A stretch of DNA of 64,000 nucleotides from Cryobacterium sp. Y82 (GCF_002929495.1 NZ_PJJJ01000037.1:210930-274929); one strand, 5' to 3'; counted from the stretch's first letter, positions 38,608 through 47,597 are shown. The notes: generated by a model not told the origin, from the sequence alone. Program-made: numbers and translations.

Positions 38608-39324
38608 CTAGGGATTGCGCGGCCACAGCGGGGAATCAAGGGTGCTCCCGAGGTCGACGAGCAGGGCCTGCACCTGGGGCTCGACGAATTGCGCGATGGC
38701 CTCGAGCAGGCGGGGCCTCTGTTGGGTGAGCTGGGCGCAGACTCGCAGGCCTACCTGGGTCGCGAACTCGTCGGCAAGTTGCATCTCGGCTTTGAGCGCT
38801 TGCTTTTCTGCGGGACTGAGCGGCGGAAGGGGGTCGGAGGACGGCGGAAGACTGTGCTCGTGCCTGGCGCTGTCGGATTCCGCGGCGGGTAGAGACGGTG
38901 ATTGCACGGCGGGGAGGTGCTGGTCGGCAAGTTCACCGAAGGTGAAGAGATAGGGGGTGTCTGCTGCCGGTTGCGGGTCGAGGTCCAGGCCGCGAAACTC
39001 CGGGTCGAGACCCTCGGCGGGACGGTAGGCCTGGGCGGATTCGCGTCGCTCGCTCAGATTGAGTTCGTGCGCGAGCCGGGGCAGGTTGAGCTCGGTGTAT
39101 TCGTCGACGGAGGCATCGATGACGATCTTCATGCGCATTGATAGGGCATGCTGAACGACGTGGGGGACGTCGACCGCGAGTCCGGCGGAGGCGACGATCG
39201 GCGATCCAAAGCACTGACGGCAGAGGCGCGCCCGACCGCGGTGTGTCGCGGGGCGCCACCTTGTGATCCAACGCAGCCAGTTCTCAACCTCGTGGTTGAC
39301 GCGCGACTCGATGGACCTGTCCAT
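38608..39324 (-). CDS. Conserved-looking protein of unknown function
   Basis: I placed the start at the ATG 39324 (MDRSIESRVNHEVENWLRWI), giving 238 residues; an upstream Met adds 17 residues without support. No signal peptide or membrane helix. Visible features: an N-terminal helical part with RLCRQCFGSPIV (a CxxC pair), an acidic/Pro/Ser-rich low-complexity middle (about 115-165) and a helical C-terminal third. I do not recognise a family. It stands alone between the str promoter and two membrane-protein genes. Confidence 0.6.
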   Translation of the reverse strand: MDRSIESRVNHEVENWLRWITRWRPATHRGRARLCRQCFGSPIVASAGLAVDVPHVVQHALSMRMKIVIDASVDEYTELNLPRLAHELNLSERRESAQAYRPAEGLDPEFRGLDLDPQPAADTPYLFTFGELADQHLPAVQSPSLPAAESDSARHEHSLPPSSDPLPPLSPAEKQALKAEMQLADEFATQVGLRVCAQLTQQRPRLLEAIAQFVEPQVQALLVDLGSTLDSPLWPRNP

Positions 39325-39387
39325 AGTGCATAAGGGTACTCGTAACGCTTGCTGCGCGAGATGCCAAGATTGCACCCTCGTCGCGGG

Positions 39388-39879
39388 CTAGTTGTCGTCG
39401 TTCTTCTCCCACGGCCACTCCGGGGCGCCGGATCCTGCCGGTTTAGCCAGCAGTACCAGAAAGAACAAAAAGGCGATGAGCCAGCCGCTCACGGCGACGG
39501 CGATCGCGAATGGGCTCGTCAATTCGGCGCCAATGAAGATGACCGAGCGAAAGAGTTCGCCGGCGCCGAGGCTGTAGACGACTCCCCCGGAGATGCAATA
39601 GCCGAGATAGGCGGCGACGCCCGCGATGAAGATCGGTAGCGGAGGAATTTGTGTCAGTCGCTCTGGGGACCGCAACACGGCATTGAGGATGACCCAGACC
39701 AGTGCAAGCACCGCGATGGTGACCATGATGGGGCCAAGGAGGGCGCCGGCATCCGTTTCGTTGATGACATCGCGATCGAGCAACAGGCTCAGTATGCCGA
39801 ACGCCGCCACGATGAACGCGACATAGAGCGCGACCGAAAAGGCCGCCATGGTGATCGCGTACTTTCGGTATTCCCGCAT
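39388..39879 (-). CDS. Four-helix membrane protein of unknown function
   Basis: Starting at 39879 (MREYRKYAITMAAFSVALYV) the protein has 163 residues and four hydrophobic segments (about 10-34, 46-68, 84-106, 122-146), with a short charged C-terminus (PEWPWEKNDDN) probably in the cytoplasm. No catalytic motif is visible. It lies next to another membrane protein of unknown function (40014-41120). The GC-rich palindrome copy 2 stands just upstream of its start. Confidence 0.7.
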   Translation of the reverse strand: MREYRKYAITMAAFSVALYVAFIVAAFGILSLLLDRDVINETDAGALLGPIMVTIAVLALVWVILNAVLRSPERLTQIPPLPIFIAGVAAYLGYCISGGVVYSLGAGELFRSVIFIGAELTSPFAIAVAVSGWLIAFLFFLVLLAKPAGSGAPEWPWEKNDDN

Positions 39880-39925
39880 GGCTCCAGCGTAGGCCCGCTG
39901 GGTGTATCGCGCTGCCGGGGGACGG

Positions 39926-39988
39926 CGCCCCGTCCCCCGGCCCAGGTTATAACATGGGCCCACGTTCCGGGCCCGGGCCCCGTCCGCG
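39926..39988. repeat. GGGCCC palindromic element, copy 2
   Basis: GGCCCA (39939-39944), an inner palindrome GTTATAAC and TGGGCC (39955-39960) form the core, preceded by GCGCCCCGTCC and followed by the same CGGGCCCGGGCCCCGTCCGCG block found in copy 1. It lies 25-90 bases after the stop of the gene 40014-41120, mirroring the position of copy 1 after its gene. Confidence 0.7.
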
Positions 39989-40013
39989 AGAGGGGGCCGC
40001 GCCGGAATTCGGG

Positions 40014-41120
40014 TTAGGCGCGGGTGACGTGTGGGCCGTCGGCGAGGAGGCGCTCGTACTCGGTGCGGGCCTCAAGGTTCCTGGCGGTGACACGGCGCCC
40101 GCGGCGGGCGATCCAGGCTCCGGCCCAGATCGGTACCTCGCGGGCGATCAGCCCGGCAGCGATCGCACCGGGATTTAGCCACAGGGTGCCAACGAAGCGG
40201 TTAAGTTCAGCCGAACTGATGCCGTCCAGGCTGCCATCAAGCATGAGGCCGAGCAGCGCACCGCCGATATAGGAGAAATAGACCACTACGGCCACGAGGA
40301 ACCCGAACAGCACGTAGGCCCACCAGCCGCCCCGATTGACCAGGGAGATCAGCCCGATGAAGGCGAGGAAGAAGAAAATGATGGGAATGTAGAAGAGTGG
40401 AAGAAGGGCGACGGTGCTGAACCCGTCTACGGTCGCCGCCATGGTCGTGCTCGTCAGGCCGATGATAACGAAGGCCGCAATGGCATAGAGCACGGCAAAC
40501 ACGACTGTGGCGAGCAGGGCGATCAGAATGCCGCCGCCGCGGTTGCTGCGGTCTTTAGGTTTCGTGGGTGCCTGCACGTAGATCGGCGACTGGTCCGGAG
40601 GTGTATACGACGACGGGGTCGAGGCCGGCACGTCACGCGGGGCATCGACGATGGCGTAGTCAATAGGTGACTCCGCGGCGGTGGTTCCCACAACGAGCGC
40701 GACGGGCACAACTGGCGACGTCGGCTCGGAGTCAACGCCGGCACTTTTCGCCGGAACAGTTTCGGCGGGCGTATAGGAGTCGGCGTAGTCGTCGGCGAGG
40801 CTCGGCGCGACGGCATCCGTCGACGCGACCGGAGCGGCCGTCGACATGCGCGCCAGGTTGTGGGCTGCGGTCGAAGCGGTCACCGCGTCGGCGCGCTCGG
40901 CCGCACTCAGGTTGGCGTTGATGGCGTCATAGTCGATGACGATGGGCTCCTGCACGGCTTCCGGCGTAACCGCAGATCGCTCCGAGGTCGACTCCGCTTC
41001 GGCGTGCTCGGGGGCACCGACCTGGTCGCTGGAACCCTGCTCTGACGGGGTCAGATCGGGCGCTGCGGCAGCATCCGTTTCAGGATTCTTCTTGCCGTCG
41101 GTTGGCGTGTTGTCGCTCAT
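40014..41120 (-). CDS. Membrane protein with long disordered N-terminus, unknown function
   Basis: A 368-residue protein in two parts: residues 1-200 are acidic, Ala/Pro/Ser/Thr-rich and probably disordered in the cytoplasm; residues 200-340 hold four hydrophobic helices (from GGILIALLATVVFAVLYAIA), followed by a basic tail (RRGRRVTARNLEARTEYERL). GAGGAG precedes the ATG. No enzymatic motif is seen. A scaffold or stress-envelope role is possible but unsupported. It has its own promoter-like -10 at 41153-41158 and lies directly after the pilus locus on the same strand. Confidence 0.72.
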   Translation of the reverse strand: MSDNTPTDGKKNPETDAAAAPDLTPSEQGSSDQVGAPEHAEAESTSERSAVTPEAVQEPIVIDYDAINANLSAAERADAVTASTAAHNLARMSTAAPVASTDAVAPSLADDYADSYTPAETVPAKSAGVDSEPTSPVVPVALVVGTTAAESPIDYAIVDAPRDVPASTPSSYTPPDQSPIYVQAPTKPKDRSNRGGGILIALLATVVFAVLYAIAAFVIIGLTSTTMAATVDGFSTVALLPLFYIPIIFFFLAFIGLISLVNRGGWWAYVLFGFLVAVVVYFSYIGGALLGLMLDGSLDGISSAELNRFVGTLWLNPGAIAAGLIAREVPIWAGAWIARRGRRVTARNLEARTEYERLLADGPHVTRA

Positions 41121-41152
41121 GCTGAACTCCTCGTGGCCTTCGCCGTGACTGA

Positions 41153-41158
41153 CTTATA
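41153..41158 (-). promoter_or_regulatory. -10 element for the 40014-41120 gene
   Basis: TATAAG on the - strand, about 32 bases before the ATG, within AC(A)ATATAAG. A weak -35 (GGCATT) would be 17 bases further up. It suggests separate transcription from the pilus genes. Confidence 0.45.
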
Positions 41159-41208
41159 TTGTACCAAGGGCACGGCAAATGCCACGGAGACTCGGCGCGC
41201 CACCCGTA

Positions 41209-41865
41209 TTATCCCGCGGATGCCGGCGCCGCTGCCACGAGCGAATACACCAGCCCCGAGATCGTCGCGTTCACCGTGCCCGGCAGTCCAGGCGCCGCTG
41301 CAGTGCTCAGCCCGTCGACGAGAAACAACCGGCTCCCGGATTGCAGGCGCGAGACGAAATTGAGCACCTGGTCATAGCTGCCCGTGACCGTGACCTGCAG
41401 CGGGAAGGCGGCGAAGTTGGTGTTGTTGATGTCTGTGGCACTGGCCGCCGGAGCAACGGCCGGAACGACTGCTGGAGCTTCGGCCACCACCGGTGCCACC
41501 GGCGCGATTGGCGCGACCGGCGCGTACGCCACCGCCTCGCTCACCGTCATCCCGGTCAGGGTAAGGCCGGTGGCCAGAGCCTGGGCGTCGAGCTGGTCGA
41601 CCAGATCCGGCATAGCCGAGCCACTGGGCACCGATTCGGCGAGCGCCTCTGCGTTCGTGGTGAGCGCGTCGAGGTTCTTGAAGTCATGCTTGAGGCGGGC
41701 AAGCAGCGCGACGTGTTCGGCATTCGTCGCCTGCATGATGGTGCGGCTCGCCTGGGCGGAGTTCATGCTCGCAAGCTGCGGCTGAATCCCCAGCACGACG
41801 CCGAGAACGACGATGACGCTCGTCACCAACACAGAGCCGATGAGCCAGAGTTTGTTGCTGTCCAT
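41209..41865 (-). CDS. pilO: PilO-like pilus alignment protein, module B
   Basis: A 218-residue bitopic protein: short cytoplasmic start (MDSNKLW), one membrane helix (about 7-28), a coiled-coil part (MNSAQASRTIMQATNAEHVA) and a C-terminal ferredoxin-like domain, interrupted by an Ala/Pro/Val-rich linker (VAPVAPIAPVAPVV). This is the PilO plan. It pairs with PilN to link cytoplasmic PilM to the pilus. It is last in the module and is paralogous to 51295-51960. Two bases separate it from pilN. Confidence 0.8.
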   Translation of the reverse strand: MDSNKLWLIGSVLVTSVIVVLGVVLGIQPQLASMNSAQASRTIMQATNAEHVALLARLKHDFKNLDALTTNAEALAESVPSGSAMPDLVDQLDAQALATGLTLTGMTVSEAVAYAPVAPIAPVAPVVAEAPAVVPAVAPAASATDINNTNFAAFPLQVTVTGSYDQVLNFVSRLQSGSRLFLVDGLSTAAAPGLPGTVNATISGLVYSLVAAAPASAG

Positions 41866-41867
41866 GG

Positions 41868-42536
41868 CTACTTCTTTTCGGTCGGGTCGAAACGATGCGC
41901 GAACGCGGAGTCGTTGATGTGCATGGTGATGGTGACCGTGTAGGTGCCCGTGGTTTGCTCGAGGGTGACCGATCCGGGCAATGCGTCGGCGAACCCGTCG
42001 AGGGTGCCGAGCGCGGTGAGCCAGGCCGGGATGTCCGGCAGTACGGTGCTGCTGGCGGTGAAGGAGACCGTCGCTACTCGTGAGCCCTGCAACGGAGCAG
42101 TCGCCTGGGTGTAGGCGACTAGCGGTGTGGCCGAATCAACCTGAACGGTGGCGATCGCTACGCTGCGCGGCAGGGTGTTCTGCACGGCATCGAGGTAGGT
42201 CTTCCAGTCGATTTCGGTGGAGGCTCCGACCCTCTGCGCCGCCTCGGCCAGCGTGACCTGATTTTGCAATGCGCGCACGGCAAAATATTGACCCTGGTCG
42301 GTCAGAAGGGTTGCAGTTCGGTCCTGCTCGCTGGCCAGATTCATCTGGGCCCTGTGCGAAAGGGCGCTCGCCGACGCGACGAGCAGCGCGACGACCGCTG
42401 CGACCCCGGCGACACCGAGGCTCAGGCGCCGTCGTTGCTGCTGGCCACGACGTTCAGCGCGTACCTCGGGCGGGAGCAGGTCCAGCCGATGGTCGCCGCC
42501 GATGACCAGAACGTCTTCTTTCGCTCTGCGCCTCAT
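41868..42536 (-). CDS. pilN: PilN-like pilus alignment protein, module B
   Basis: A 222-residue protein with a cytoplasmic N-terminus containing RLDLLPPEV, which matches the conserved PilN motif (NLLP) that docks into PilM, then one membrane helix (about 37-60), a coiled coil and an extracytoplasmic domain. Its start overlaps the pilM stop (ATGA). In Gram-negatives PilN/O span the periplasm; here they would face the cell wall. Paralogue of 51965-52621. Confidence 0.82.
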   Translation of the reverse strand: MRRRAKEDVLVIGGDHRLDLLPPEVRAERRGQQQRRRLSLGVAGVAAVVALLVASASALSHRAQMNLASEQDRTATLLTDQGQYFAVRALQNQVTLAEAAQRVGASTEIDWKTYLDAVQNTLPRSVAIATVQVDSATPLVAYTQATAPLQGSRVATVSFTASSTVLPDIPAWLTALGTLDGFADALPGSVTLEQTTGTYTVTITMHINDSAFAHRFDPTEKK

Positions 42537-43648
42537 GCTGCACGCCCGAGCGCAAGTCCGAGTGCCACGGTGTAGGCGGCACCGCTGTGGCGCAGCTTTT
42601 CCGCATCGATAGCGGATGCCAGCGCCACCGTCGACAACGGTTCTCCCGCCGACACCCCCAGGCGGGTCAGTTTCGACACGGCCTCCGGCAGCCCCGGCAT
42701 CTGGGCTCCCCCACCGCTGAGCACGATCGAGGTCACCGGATCGCTGGGCCGAGTGTTTGCGTAGTAGTTGAGGGTGTTGAGCACACTGCCGAGCTGATCA
42801 TTCATGACCTCCGCGATGATATCGGCGCCGACCGTATTGATCGGGCCCGATTCACCAGCGATGACTGCGTGGAACGGAACCGCGCTGCGGGAGGACCCCG
42901 GTCGGGCATCGGCTGCAGCACGCGCCAGCAGGCCGACGCGACGTTTGAGGAGGTCGGCGGTGCCGACATCCGTTTTCACGCCGGTAGCGATGGCCCGGGT
43001 GACGTCGTCGCCGCCGGTGGGGATGATGCGCACGAACTGGGGCACACCCTGCCGGGTGACGACCACGCTCGTGGTCGAGGCACCGAGGTCGATCACCGCG
43101 ATGACACCATCGATACCGGGCCGGGTGACCAGCAGTCGGCTGACTGCGAACGGAATCAGGTCGACGTCGATCGTGGTGAGTCCGGCCAGCCGAACCGCAG
43201 AAACGTTGGCGACGACCGCTGCCTTGACCGCCGCAATGAGAAGACCGTTCACGATGGGGCCGTGCTCTGTGGTGGATTCCGAAATGGGATAGAAGTCGAG
43301 CAGGGCATCAGCGACGGGCACCGGCAGAAGGTCCTGTACCTCGAATGGAAGCGACTGGCGGATGCGCGCGAGCGACATTTTGGGCACGCTCAGGTCGCGG
43401 GCGAGCACCCGCTGACTGCCCATGCCGAGCACGACCTGGCGAGAGCGGAACCCGCCACTTGACCACAACGTTTTCAGTGCGGCTGCGACGGTATGCGGCT
43501 CGAGTACCTCGCCGCTGACAACGGCGCCGACGGGCAGCGGAACCTCGTGATAGCGCAGCACCAGTGGCCGAGTTTTGCCGGGATTGCGCACCTCGACGGC
43601 ACGCAGGTGCGCCGTGCCGATGTCAATTCCTACGATGTTTGAGGACAC
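42533..43648 (-). CDS. pilM: PilM-like actin-fold pilus protein, module B
   Basis: A 371-residue actin/FtsA-like ATPase-fold protein: N-terminal IVGIDIGTAHLRAVEV (phosphate 1), VPKMSLARIRQSLPFEVQDLL, and later VIDLGASTTSVVV (phosphate 2) and VLSGGGAQMPGL (adenosine). It starts with GTG after AAGGAG. PilM is the cytoplasmic ring that connects the motors to PilN/O. It is clearly paralogous to 52618-53670 through most of its length but has an insertion near residues 235-265. Confidence 0.9.
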   Translation of the reverse strand: MSSNIVGIDIGTAHLRAVEVRNPGKTRPLVLRYHEVPLPVGAVVSGEVLEPHTVAAALKTLWSSGGFRSRQVVLGMGSQRVLARDLSVPKMSLARIRQSLPFEVQDLLPVPVADALLDFYPISESTTEHGPIVNGLLIAAVKAAVVANVSAVRLAGLTTIDVDLIPFAVSRLLVTRPGIDGVIAVIDLGASTTSVVVTRQGVPQFVRIIPTGGDDVTRAIATGVKTDVGTADLLKRRVGLLARAAADARPGSSRSAVPFHAVIAGESGPINTVGADIIAEVMNDQLGSVLNTLNYYANTRPSDPVTSIVLSGGGAQMPGLPEAVSKLTRLGVSAGEPLSTVALASAIDAEKLRHSGAAYTVALGLALGRAA

Positions 43649-43685
43649 GCGACATGCTCCTTTATATAGGGGTCGAGAATGATGC

Positions 43686-45479
43686 TCATGGAACCAACGC
43701 TCCCGCGGCGGTGAACGCCGAGCTGACTTCCACCAGCAGGCTCACGCCGTAGGTCGCCGCCACCGGCGAAAGATACTTGGGCGGTGCGATGTAGCGAAAG
43801 CGTGGATCGTAGGTGTAGTTCTTGCTGTACCCGTTGACGCCGCTGCTGTTGGTCACCCGCACGATGCCGCGGTATTTCTGGGCGAGCGATCCGTTGACGG
43901 TCAGCACGCCTTGGCTGCCGCCGCGATCGTTGTTCTGCACCTGCACGGTGTGGTCGAGCGAGAGCATGGCCGCATCGATGCGGCGGTTGTCGGGTAGAAG
44001 GGCTCCGCCGCCGCCAGGGCAGCCGCTGCCGGCACAGACCGGGTTCCAGATCCACAGTGCGTTTTGCGCGACCAGACCGAGCACATCGACTGCGGTATCG
44101 GCATAAATGATGTCGCCGGTGACGTAGAGAAAATTGTCGGTGGCGACGGTCATGGTGCCGGCGAGGGTGCCCTTGATGAAGGCGTCACCGTGGCGGCAGC
44201 CGTACGAGGTGGGAATGGAAGCCACGTTCTCGTTCGACCGGGGAAAGCCGATACCGTTGCCGGCAGCGCAGGTCGCGGCGCTCTGGCCGGTCGGCCAGGT
44301 GGTATCGCTCCTGAAATTGGGGTCGGCCGTCAGCAGGGGCACGCTCTGCACGAACAACAGGTTGGCCTCCAATACCGGCACGGTGGCACCGCCAGACGAT
44401 CCGAGTGCGCCAGTGCCGGTGCCGGGCATACCGCAGGCGGCGGGACTGCTGCCCGACGTAGCCGGTTCGCCGACAACCCGGGTGGCCCTACTCCACGGTG
44501 AGCGGATGGTCATGGTGCCACCGGAGTTCAGCACGATACTGGTGGGTCCGGTGTAGAGGCAGCCGGGTTCGGCGACGCCGGCGTCGGTACGGGTTTCACC
44601 GCGCAACGACGCGTTCGTGGCGGGCATCGCGATGACCGGGCTGTTGGTAGGCAGGCCGCCGTTGAACACCTGCCCGCCGCAGTTCGATCCGGCGGAGGTC
44701 CGGCGCAGGTAGTTGGCCCCGACCGCGCCAGGATTGCCCGTGGTGACTTTTCCATTGAACGTCGCGTCGCACACTCGAATGGTGTCGTTGGAGTGCACCG
44801 GGCCGTTCACCACGTCGCCACCACCGAACGCGACATCGCTGCACACGCTCCAGCCGCCGCTTGGCGCTGGCCGTCCCGCCCAAGCGTAGGTGTCGGCGCA
44901 GGAGAGGTTGGTCACGCCGCTTTGTACCGGATCCTGAATCTCATACATGGTGAAATACAGAAAATCGATGAAGCCTGCTTGTTTGAGGTTGGCGACGACG
45001 CTGCGGGTTTTGGTTCCAACCCGACCCGTCGAGCGGATGCGCAGCACCCCCGACGACGAGTAGGCCGAGTTATCGACCTCGTAGCGAAACGACGCGGTGC
45101 CATCGCTACCGGCAACGCTCGCCCAGCCGCCGGTGGCGCCCGTCCCGAAGGCTGGATTGGCCGCGGCGGGCGTGATCAGCGTGCTGCCGGAGCTGAACGC
45201 GGCAGCGGGGTTGCCGAACCGATAGTACGTGTTGTCGTTGGCGAGCCGGCTCTCGTATTCGTCGATCCCGGCGTAGGCGGCGGCCATCGCACCGTTCCAG
45301 TTCTGGTCGCCGGTGGCTTTGAGGCTGCCGCTGACCGAGAATGTCATGGCCGTCGCGACGAGGGTGAGCAGCACGAGGCCGATGCCGATCACGACGAGCA
45401 GGGCTGCTCCGCGTTCAGGTTTCTCCGCTAATCGTGCGGTGCGCGAGAGCCACGCGCGACGAACTGCGCCGCCCATCAC
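43686..45479 (-). CDS. Large PilX-like minor pilin/tip protein, module B
   Basis: A 597-residue protein with a PilX-type N-terminus: cytoplasmic leader, ERGAALLVVIGIGLVLLTLV helix, then A/G-rich alpha-helix (AAAYAGIDEYESRLA). The rest is a large extracellular region rich in Gly, Thr, Asn and Ser, with many Cys (for example NLSCADT, GSNCGGQ, CAGSGCPGG) and repeated VNGPVHSNDTIRVC / TGDIIYAD-like polymer-fold segments suggesting a beta-solenoid. It is far longer than PilX of Neisseria or Pseudomonas (about 150-200). It could be the fibre tip adhesin. It overlaps pilW by four bases (GTGA); an ATG three bases on is equally likely. Confidence 0.78.
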   Translation of the reverse strand: MMGGAVRRAWLSRTARLAEKPERGAALLVVIGIGLVLLTLVATAMTFSVSGSLKATGDQNWNGAMAAAYAGIDEYESRLANDNTYYRFGNPAAAFSSGSTLITPAAANPAFGTGATGGWASVAGSDGTASFRYEVDNSAYSSSGVLRIRSTGRVGTKTRSVVANLKQAGFIDFLYFTMYEIQDPVQSGVTNLSCADTYAWAGRPAPSGGWSVCSDVAFGGGDVVNGPVHSNDTIRVCDATFNGKVTTGNPGAVGANYLRRTSAGSNCGGQVFNGGLPTNSPVIAMPATNASLRGETRTDAGVAEPGCLYTGPTSIVLNSGGTMTIRSPWSRATRVVGEPATSGSSPAACGMPGTGTGALGSSGGATVPVLEANLLFVQSVPLLTADPNFRSDTTWPTGQSAATCAAGNGIGFPRSNENVASIPTSYGCRHGDAFIKGTLAGTMTVATDNFLYVTGDIIYADTAVDVLGLVAQNALWIWNPVCAGSGCPGGGGALLPDNRRIDAAMLSLDHTVQVQNNDRGGSQGVLTVNGSLAQKYRGIVRVTNSSGVNGYSKNYTYDPRFRYIAPPKYLSPVAATYGVSLLVEVSSAFTAAGALVP

Positions 45480-46153
45480 GGCCCGCCCACGGCGAGGCGC
45501 ACGTTGGGCATACCGACCGTATTGCTCAGGGTGACCGCGTTGTGGGCATCCGTTGTGCTGGGCTGCACCGTGAGGGTAACCGTGACCGTGACGATGCTGC
45601 GCAGCTGCACCGGCGTGGGCGCCACATCGACCGGCACACTAACGCCCGCCGAGTCGGCAAAGCTGAACAGCGGCAGACCACTGCCGGAAGGCGACACGGT
45701 CTGGGCCAGGATGCGGGAGGACAGCGCAGTGGTCTCAAAGGTGAAGAGGCCGCCGGAGTGCGGAATCGACGCCCAGCGCGTCTCGACCAAACGTCGCTCG
45801 GCGTCGACCGCGAGGCGAATTTTCACCGGTTGCTGGGTGGACAAACCGAGGTTGACGTAGGCATACAGGGTGAGGGATTCGTTGCTCGCCTCGGAGATGG
45901 CCGGGTCGGCGAGAGCGGGGCTCGCGACGGGGTTTGCCGTGGCGGCGCGAATCGACCGCGCTATCGCATTCATGCCGTTGGACGCTTCACGGGTGCTGGT
46001 GCCCAGCGCCGTGGCCGCACCGAGCGCCCGGGTCGCGCTCACATAGAGACCCGAAATCATGACCAGGCACACGCCGAGCAGCACCACCGACACGAGCAGT
46101 TCCACGAGAGACAGGCCGGTCTGATCGGTTCGAATTCTGCGCCAGCGCATCAC
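45476..46153 (-). CDS. PilW/GspJ-like minor prepilin, module B
   Basis: A 225-residue prepilin. The leader MMRWRRIRTDQTG is followed by LSLVELLVSVVLLG, i.e. a PilD cleavage site after Gly and Glu at mature position 5, then the long N-terminal helix and a pseudopilin-like globular head. Together with the neighbours it forms the minor-pilin priming set. GTGA overlap with the next gene and TGA overlap with the previous one show one tightly packed operon. Confidence 0.82.
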   Translation of the reverse strand: MMRWRRIRTDQTGLSLVELLVSVVLLGVCLVMISGLYVSATRALGAATALGTSTREASNGMNAIARSIRAATANPVASPALADPAISEASNESLTLYAYVNLGLSTQQPVKIRLAVDAERRLVETRWASIPHSGGLFTFETTALSSRILAQTVSPSGSGLPLFSFADSAGVSVPVDVAPTPVQLRSIVTVTVTLTVQPSTTDAHNAVTLSNTVGMPNVRLAVGGP

Positions 46154-47547
46154 GGGATCACCACGCGTGGATCGAGGGTGAGAACGGCGCCCGCACTCCC
46201 CCGGGTTTGCACGGTCACGCTCGCAGCGATGACCGGAATGATTTGGGTGCTGCTCGTCACTCCGGAGAACAGGGTGAACGAGCCAAACGGCAGTCCGAGC
46301 TGCGCCGTGGCCCCGACCGGAAGCGGCCCGAAGGTGTAGGTAGTGCCGAGCGCGCAGCCGGGGTCATCTGGCGCTGCCCCTGCGGGCTGGGACACGGCCC
46401 GGATGTACTGCCCGGCCAGGCCAGTGACGGTGAAGACACCGAGCGGCACGTTCACGGTCTTGGCACCGCCGGGCAAGGTAGCTACCTGCGCCGCAGCCGT
46501 GCCGATCGCGCCGTCAGCGGCCGGAGTGGTCCAGGCTGCAGGATCGACCGAGACACAGCCCTGGGTTGCCGGCGTGGCGGGAATGGTCGGAGTGGGCGCT
46601 ACATAGGTGCCGGCGAACACCTGATAGCCGGAGCCGAACGGGTGCAGTCGAAAGGTCTGGGTGGTCGCAACGCTGGCGTTCAGCGGCGTGTACGCGGCAT
46701 AGGTGCTGCGCCAGGTGGTGTGCAGGTCGCTTGGCAGCATCGTCGTTCCGGTGGTGACGTTGGTGGCGTAGTTGGCCGTGAGGGTGCCGGCAAGGTCATA
46801 GGCGAACGAAACGGATGCCGCGACTCCGGCCGCGACACCCACCGTCTTCACCGAGGTGGTCGCCTGGTTCTTGTCGACGTAGTTGGGGCGGGAAACGCTG
46901 ACGTCGTAGGTGCCGGGCTTGACCTTGAGCAGGTAGCTGCAGCCCTGGGCATCCGTTGCCGGCGGAGCGACTGACAGGGTTTGGGCACCGTTTGGTATCG
47001 CGTTCGGCACGGCCGAGATGGCTACCCCGGCGGCCCCGGTACCGGCGGCGGTGAGCACCGACACGAGGATGGTACCGAGGGTGGGATCGTTGATGCGGCT
47101 GCCGGGGGCGAGCGCACTGTCGGCGCGCACGAGCGGGGTCGAAGCGCGCATGCTGTTCCAGCCCACAGTGACGTTGATGTGGCGGTAGCGCAGCTGACCA
47201 CCCCCGGAACCACAGTTACCATCGGCCCCGGTGGAGGTCTCCCAGGCTGTAGCGCGGTGCACGGAAAAGATGGTGCCGTTCTGCACGACCGTGCTGTCGC
47301 GGTCGAGCACGCTGAACACGTCGCCGGCCGAGCGGGCCAGGTCAATCTCCTGGGCGGCCAAGTTGGTGGCGACTTCGCGCGACCGGGCGTCGCTGCTGAG
47401 GTAGAGCGACGTGACGATGCCGTAACCCGCGCCGACGGCGATGACGGCAAAGATCAGCATGGCCACGAGAACTTCGATGAGGCTGACGCCGGCTTCGGCG
47501 TTGGCTCGGACGTCGGAGTGCCCCAGACGTCGTAGTAGAGCACGCAC
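46150..47547 (-). CDS. Oversized prepilin with beta-sandwich passenger domain, module B
   Basis: A 465-residue prepilin of the PilV/GspI position. Leader ends AEAG, then VSLIEVLVAMLIFAVIAVGA with Glu at mature position 5. After about residue 190 the protein continues with CSYLLKVKPGTYDVSVSRPN, which reads like a carboxypeptidase-regulatory/Ig-like beta-sandwich repeat, and a second similar segment near 390-430 (VTGLAGQYIRAVSQP). Normal PilV proteins have about 120-200 residues. The extra domains may make a fibre-tip adhesin. GTG start with AAGGAGG just upstream. A GCCGGGG/CCCCGGC hairpin (47598-47626) lies between pilA and this gene. Confidence 0.8.
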   Translation of the reverse strand: MRALLRRLGHSDVRANAEAGVSLIEVLVAMLIFAVIAVGAGYGIVTSLYLSSDARSREVATNLAAQEIDLARSAGDVFSVLDRDSTVVQNGTIFSVHRATAWETSTGADGNCGSGGGQLRYRHINVTVGWNSMRASTPLVRADSALAPGSRINDPTLGTILVSVLTAAGTGAAGVAISAVPNAIPNGAQTLSVAPPATDAQGCSYLLKVKPGTYDVSVSRPNYVDKNQATTSVKTVGVAAGVAASVSFAYDLAGTLTANYATNVTTGTTMLPSDLHTTWRSTYAAYTPLNASVATTQTFRLHPFGSGYQVFAGTYVAPTPTIPATPATQGCVSVDPAAWTTPAADGAIGTAAAQVATLPGGAKTVNVPLGVFTVTGLAGQYIRAVSQPAGAAPDDPGCALGTTYTFGPLPVGATAQLGLPFGSFTLFSGVTSSTQIIPVIAASVTVQTRGSAGAVLTLDPRVVIP

Positions 47548-47597
47548 GGGGCCTCCTTCGCGGGATTTAAGGTTGGGGGTTGAAACAGAACCGTGCG

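Noticed and set aside
38248..38892. + strand frame of about 210 codons crossing the rpsL promoter
   Set aside because: Composition is that of the antisense of known or likely genes and of the GGGCCC repeats; no domain and no ribosome site.
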